Assembly (NCBI RefSeq): GCF_029623395.1
Contig: NZ_JAPYKK010000001.1
Coordinates: 124,001 to 188,000, forward strand
Direction: 5' to 3'
Source: Sphingomonas echinoides
GTDB taxonomy: Bacteria; Pseudomonadota; Alphaproteobacteria; Sphingomonadales; Sphingomonadaceae
Length of the DNA stretch: 64,000 nt
In this document: positions 60,635 through 64,000 of the stretch, piece after piece
Numbering within the stretch: the first letter of the stretch is position 1
Layout: each line of letters opens with the position of its first letter
Notes under the pieces: model-generated
Databases searched by the model: none
What the model was told of the DNA's origin: nothing
The model's input: only the letters and a program-made list of their open reading frames with translations
Translations under genes and position numbers: made by a program

Positions 60635-63520
60635 TCACGCGCCGAACGTGCGCTGCCACCAACCGCGACGCGGCGTGCCGGCTTCGCCCGGATCGGGATC
60701 GATCGCGGTCGGCGCGGGGGCCGGCGCTGCACGGTCGCTGTCCGCGGCGGGCGCGGTGGCTTCCGGGGCAGGCTCGATCGCCGGGGTCGATTCGACCGCT
60801 ACGACCGGGTCAATCGCCGGGGCGCTGTCCGCGACTGGTGCTTCGGCAACGACTTCGGCCTTCGCCTTGGGACGCCGCGTGCGCTTGGGCTTGGCAGGCG
60901 CTTCCTCGGCGACGGTCGCGACCGGCGCTTCGACGACGGCTTCCGCGGGAGCCTCGGGGGCGACGGCCTTCTTGGTGCGACGGCGCTTCGGCTTGGCATC
61001 GGCCTCGGCGTCGACGGCGGGAGCCTCGACCACCGGGGTCTCGGCGACCGGCGCTTCGACCGCTGCAGCCTTGGCTGCGGGCTTGGCGTCAGCGTCGGGC
61101 TTGCGGGCCTTCGGACGACGACGGCCCTTCTTGGGCGCCTCTTCCTCGAGCACAGGCTCAGCCGGTGCTTCCGCCTCAGTCAGCGCAACCATCGTCTCGA
61201 CGTCGACCGCGGGCAATTCCGCAGCAACTTCGACCGGCTGGGCTTCCTCAGCAGCGGCATCGCTCGACGGCTCGACCGCAGCCTGCTCGCCCTCTGCACG
61301 ACGACCGCCGCGACGACCGCGACGACCGCGACGGCGCTTGCCGCCCTCACCTGCCGCGGCATCGCCTTCGGCGCTCGCAGCCGTTTCGTCACCATCGGAC
61401 TCGGGCATGATGTCGGCACCGAGCAGCTCGGCGACATCGGACGCTTCCGACACCGCGTCGCCGCGATCCTCGTCGGTGTCCGCCATGGCTTCGCCGTCGG
61501 GCGAACCCTCGACCTCGCCCTCCCCCTCGGGACGATTGCGACCGCGACGCCCGCGACGGCGGCGGCGGCGGCGCGAACCACCCTCGTCGTCGCCCGCCCG
61601 CTCGGTCCGCTCCGGACGCTCGCGCGGTTCGCGCGCCGCCTTGGGCTCTTCCTCTTCCTCGACGACGTCGTCGACCTCGTCCTCATACTCCTCGTCGGCG
61701 ATGTCCTCTTCGATGTCCTCGATCGGCGCATCGAAGCGCGGCGTGTAGGCGGGCGGCGGTCCGGAGACCTCGACCGACATACGCGCGCCTTCCTGCTCGC
61801 CGTCGGGCGAGACTTCGATCATCACGCCGTAGCGTTCCTCGATCTCGGCGAGTTCGGCGCGCTTGCGGTTGAGCAGGTAGAAGGCCGCTTCCTGGCTCGC
61901 GCGGAGCAACAGCTGCGATCCGCGACCTTGCGCGGCTTCGTCCTCGAGCAGACGCAGCGCCGACAGGCCCGACGACGAAGCGGTACGGACAAAGCCCGAG
62001 CCCTCGCAATGCGGGCACGGACGGGTCGATGCCTCGAGCACGCCGGTGCGCAGGCGCTGGCGGCTCATTTCCATCAGGCCGAACGACGAGATGCGACCGA
62101 TCTGAATGCGTGCGCGATCGTTCTTGAGCGCTTCCTTCATCGCCTTCTCGACCTTGCGGACGTTCGAGCCGTTATCCATGTCGATGAAGTCGATCACGAC
62201 GAGACCCGCCATATCGCGCAGGCGCAACTGGCGCGCGATCTCGGCAGCGGCCTCGAGGTTGGTCGCGGTCGCGGTCTGCTCGATCGAATGCTCGCGGGTC
62301 GAACGACCCGAGTTAATGTCGATCGACACCAGCGCCTCGGTCGGGTTGATGACCAGATAGCCGCCCGACTTGAGCTGCACCACCGGGTGATACATCGCGG
62401 AGAGCTGCTCCTCGACGCCCGCGCGCTGGAACAGCGGCACGGGGTCGCTGTAATGCTTCACCTTGCGTGCATGGCTCGGCATCAGCAACCGCATGAAATC
62501 CTTGGCGTGCTGATAGCCTTCGGTGCCCTCGACGATGACTTCGTCGATCTCGCGATTGTAGATGTCGCGGATCGCGCGCTTCATCAGGTCGCTATCGCCG
62601 TACACGAGCGCCGGCGCGGACGAGGACAGCGTCGCCTCGCGGATCCCGTCCCACAGCCGGGCGAGATAATCGAAGTCGCGCTTGATCTCCTGGCGCGTGC
62701 GCTGGAGCCCTGCGGTCCGCACGATGCAGCCCATCGACGGGGGCAGCTTCATGTCCGCCATGATCGACTTCAGACGCTTGCGATCGCCCGCGTTCGAAAT
62801 CTTGCGGCTGATCCCGCCGCCGTGCGACGTGTTGGGCATCAGCACGCAATAGCGACCGGCGAGCGACAGATAGGTCGTCAGCGCAGCACCCTTGTTGCCG
62901 CGCTCTTCCTTGACGACCTGGACGAGCAGCACCTGGCGGCGACGGATGACGTCCTGGATCTTGTAGCGATGGCGCAAATTGGTGCGACGCTCGCGCAGAT
63001 CGTCGGCGGCATCGTCCGATGCCGAGCGCTTGCGACGGCGACGGCCGCGGCCTTCACCGGGGTTTTCGCCTTCGGACGCGACTTCGCGATCGGGGACGAT
63101 CTCGTCCGCGTCGTGCTCGCCATCATCCTCGAACCGCTCGATCGCATCCTCGTCGGGCTCGAAGCCTTCGTCGTCGGCTTCCAGATCGTCCTCGGCGTCC
63201 TGCTGGGCGCGCAAGGCTGCTTCTTCAGCAGCATGCTCGGCCTCTTCGCGCAGGAGCGCGTCGCGATCCTCCTTGGGGATCTGGTAGTAATCGGGGTGGA
63301 TTTCGCTGAAAGCGAGGAAGCCGTGGCGGTTGCCACCGTAATCGATGAACGCGGCCTGGAGCGACGGCTCGACGCGCGTCACCTTGGCCAGATAGATGTT
63401 CCCCTTGAGCTGCTTGCGCTCAGCGGATTCGAAATCAAACTCTTCGATCCGGTTTCCCTTGACGACGGCAACACGGGTTTCTTCCCGGTGCCGTGCGTCG
63501 ATCAGCATACGCGTGGTCAT
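60635..63520 (-). CDS. rne: Ribonuclease E
   Basis: A 961-residue RNase E. The catalytic half (to about 530) has the N-terminal RNase-H-like/S1 region, the 5'-sensor, and the DNase-I-like subdomain with catalytic Asp401 (VSIDINSGRS) and Asp444 (VVIDFIDMDN). The Zn-link is PCPHCEGSGF (502-505). The S1 domain is split at about 85-180 by an acidic then Arg-rich insertion, a feature of alphaproteobacterial enzymes. The C-terminal half (530-961) is a disordered Ala/Glu/Pro scaffold with repeated RRRRRRGRR patches that bind RNA and degradosome partners. ATG 63520 has CCGGAG about 9 nt upstream. It processes rRNA, tRNA and mRNA. Confidence 0.97.
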   Translation of the reverse strand: MTTRMLIDARHREETRVAVVKGNRIEEFDFESAERKQLKGNIYLAKVTRVEPSLQAAFIDYGGNRHGFLAFSEIHPDYYQIPKEDRDALLREEAEHAAEEAALRAQQDAEDDLEADDEGFEPDEDAIERFEDDGEHDADEIVPDREVASEGENPGEGRGRRRRKRSASDDAADDLRERRTNLRHRYKIQDVIRRRQVLLVQVVKEERGNKGAALTTYLSLAGRYCVLMPNTSHGGGISRKISNAGDRKRLKSIMADMKLPPSMGCIVRTAGLQRTRQEIKRDFDYLARLWDGIREATLSSSAPALVYGDSDLMKRAIRDIYNREIDEVIVEGTEGYQHAKDFMRLLMPSHARKVKHYSDPVPLFQRAGVEEQLSAMYHPVVQLKSGGYLVINPTEALVSIDINSGRSTREHSIEQTATATNLEAAAEIARQLRLRDMAGLVVIDFIDMDNGSNVRKVEKAMKEALKNDRARIQIGRISSFGLMEMSRQRLRTGVLEASTRPCPHCEGSGFVRTASSSGLSALRLLEDEAAQGRGSQLLLRASQEAAFYLLNRKRAELAEIEERYGVMIEVSPDGEQEGARMSVEVSGPPPAYTPRFDAPIEDIEEDIADEEYEDEVDDVVEEEEEPKAAREPRERPERTERAGDDEGGSRRRRRRRGRRGRNRPEGEGEVEGSPDGEAMADTDEDRGDAVSEASDVAELLGADIMPESDGDETAASAEGDAAAGEGGKRRRGRRGRRGGRRAEGEQAAVEPSSDAAAEEAQPVEVAAELPAVDVETMVALTEAEAPAEPVLEEEAPKKGRRRPKARKPDADAKPAAKAAAVEAPVAETPVVEAPAVDAEADAKPKRRRTKKAVAPEAPAEAVVEAPVATVAEEAPAKPKRTRRPKAKAEVVAEAPVADSAPAIDPVVAVESTPAIEPAPEATAPAADSDRAAPAPAPTAIDPDPGEAGTPRRGWWQRTFGA

Positions 63521-64000
63521 GTAAATATCTCCGGACACGCGGCCGGCTGCGCCATGGCGCTAGCCGCGCGAAATAAAGGTACGCGGAGCGAGGGGCGGTA
63601 ACGCCGCCGGTTTCGCTCGCGCGGTGGGTTGCTAAAATCGCCTCTGTTCGCTCTGCATGCCCGGCCTTCCGGCCCTGGGCATCCCGCGCAGTCGCGTTCC
63701 CGCCGGTAGCAACCGGGGGAAACGAGAAACGGGAACCATGCATCATGCGAACGTCAACCTGGATAGGCCGCGGCCAGAGAACACCGGGGCGGCCGAGTGG
63801 ACCTGTCGCATCCGTTACTTGGGTAACGATCAGGTACTGGTTATTGCCTAGCACCGACCTGCGCGCGCAGCAACCGGCACGTTTAGCGACGATATCGGGT
63901 AATTCTATGGTTGGACGACACGTTAACGTTTGTGCGCTATCACCCGCGAAATGGTCGTCGGGGGATCCGGGAAGGTGTGCGTAGTGCGCTTGGTGCAGGT
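63521..64000. other. Upstream region of rne, to the window edge
   Basis: 480 nt with no firm gene besides one small candidate at 63738-63851. A strong hairpin ATGCCC...GGGCAT lies at about 63656-63681, which on the rne strand would be in the leader, where RNase E autoregulates its own mRNA in other bacteria. A GGGAAGG 8-13 nt before GTG 63984 could mark the start of a plus-strand gene that leaves the window after 17 nt. A 10-bp palindrome ACGTTAACGT lies near 63920. Confidence 0.5.
63738..63851 (+). CDS. Possible 37-residue small protein upstream of rne
   Basis: A short frame beginning at ATG 63738 after GAAACGGGAACC. The C-terminal half (EWTCRIRYLGNDQVLVIA) looks like a beta-hairpin rather than the Arg/Pro-rich gibberish of shadow frames. 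It is divergent from rne. I do not recognise it and the call is tentative. Confidence 0.3.
   Translation: MHHANVNLDRPRPENTGAAEWTCRIRYLGNDQVLVIA

Noticed and set aside
60075..61748. Ser/Ala/Thr-rich 557-codon plus-strand frame, and a 1050-codon frame at 60449-63601, over rne
   Set aside because: Antisense shadows of the repetitive Ala/Glu/Arg codons of the RNase E scaffold.
1..64000. tRNA, rRNA, CRISPR arrays or insertion sequences
   Set aside because: No tRNA-like cloverleaf, rRNA segment, regularly spaced short direct repeats or transposase was recognised by eye; a tRNAscan/Infernal run would be decisive.

Overview
This 64 kb window is chromosomal DNA from a GC-rich alphaproteobacterium, most probably Sphingomonas or a close relative. 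The signs are two large TonB-dependent receptors with alphaproteobacterial signatures, a SapC / JmjC-cupin / tryptophan-halogenase-like gene set, a PEPxxWA-CTERM protein, a CrtY-type lycopene cyclase, an RNase E with an acidic insertion in its S1 domain, and GC-rich intergenic palindromes. No rRNA, tRNA, CRISPR array, insertion sequence or integrase was recognised.

Layout. (1) 1-9.4 kb: the end of an MFS transporter, an EthD-fold protein, a TetR repressor and a MexEF-OprN-like RND efflux operon with a small unknown first gene. Three copies of one operator-like palindrome lie at the tetR start and before the efflux operon. (2) 9.4-14 kb: a small polysaccharide patch (Wzy/ligase-like membrane protein, GT4 and GT2 glycosyltransferases), then an orphan GAF protein and a single-domain response regulator. 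(3) 14.2-25.6 kb: a carbohydrate locus with a FadR-type regulator, secreted esterase, JmjC-like cupin, SapC protein, TonB receptor, flavin-dependent halogenase homologue and PA14-containing GH3 beta-xylosidase. (4) 25.6-27 kb: sparse DNA with a long palindrome and a PEPxxWA-CTERM protein. (5) 27-39.1 kb: a GH39 xylosidase, a lipid kinase, and a second carbohydrate locus (GPH symporter, GH3 beta-glucosidase, LacI regulator, Oar-like TonB receptor, GH144-like glucoamylase-family enzyme) around a perfect 20-bp palindrome. Its content suggests beta-glucan use, possibly beta-1,2-glucan. (6) 39.4-46.4 kb: an RBBP9-like protein without its catalytic triad, a hybrid histidine kinase whose N-terminus looks like a ParD antitoxin, a compact type-B carboxylesterase, a GNAT, a DUF6916-like protein and a tail-collar protein. 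(7) 46.7-54 kb: one 2437-residue autotransporter carrying two unrelated repeat families that share an exact 261-bp period. (8) 54-63.5 kb: housekeeping and envelope genes (YadGH-like ABC exporter, crtY, DsbA-like thioredoxin coupled to a BepA-like M48 protease, AI-2E family permease, rne).

How it fits together. The TonB loci describe an outer-membrane scavenging strategy: receptors import oligosaccharides, periplasmic GH3/GH39/GH144 enzymes trim them, and inner-membrane symporters take up the products. Both receptor genes are followed by a hairpin before the next gene, which would favour receptor expression over the enzymes. Most starts are ATG chosen by Shine-Dalgarno fit. TTG starts are proposed for crtY and the collar protein, GTG for the FadR-type regulator and the hybrid kinase.
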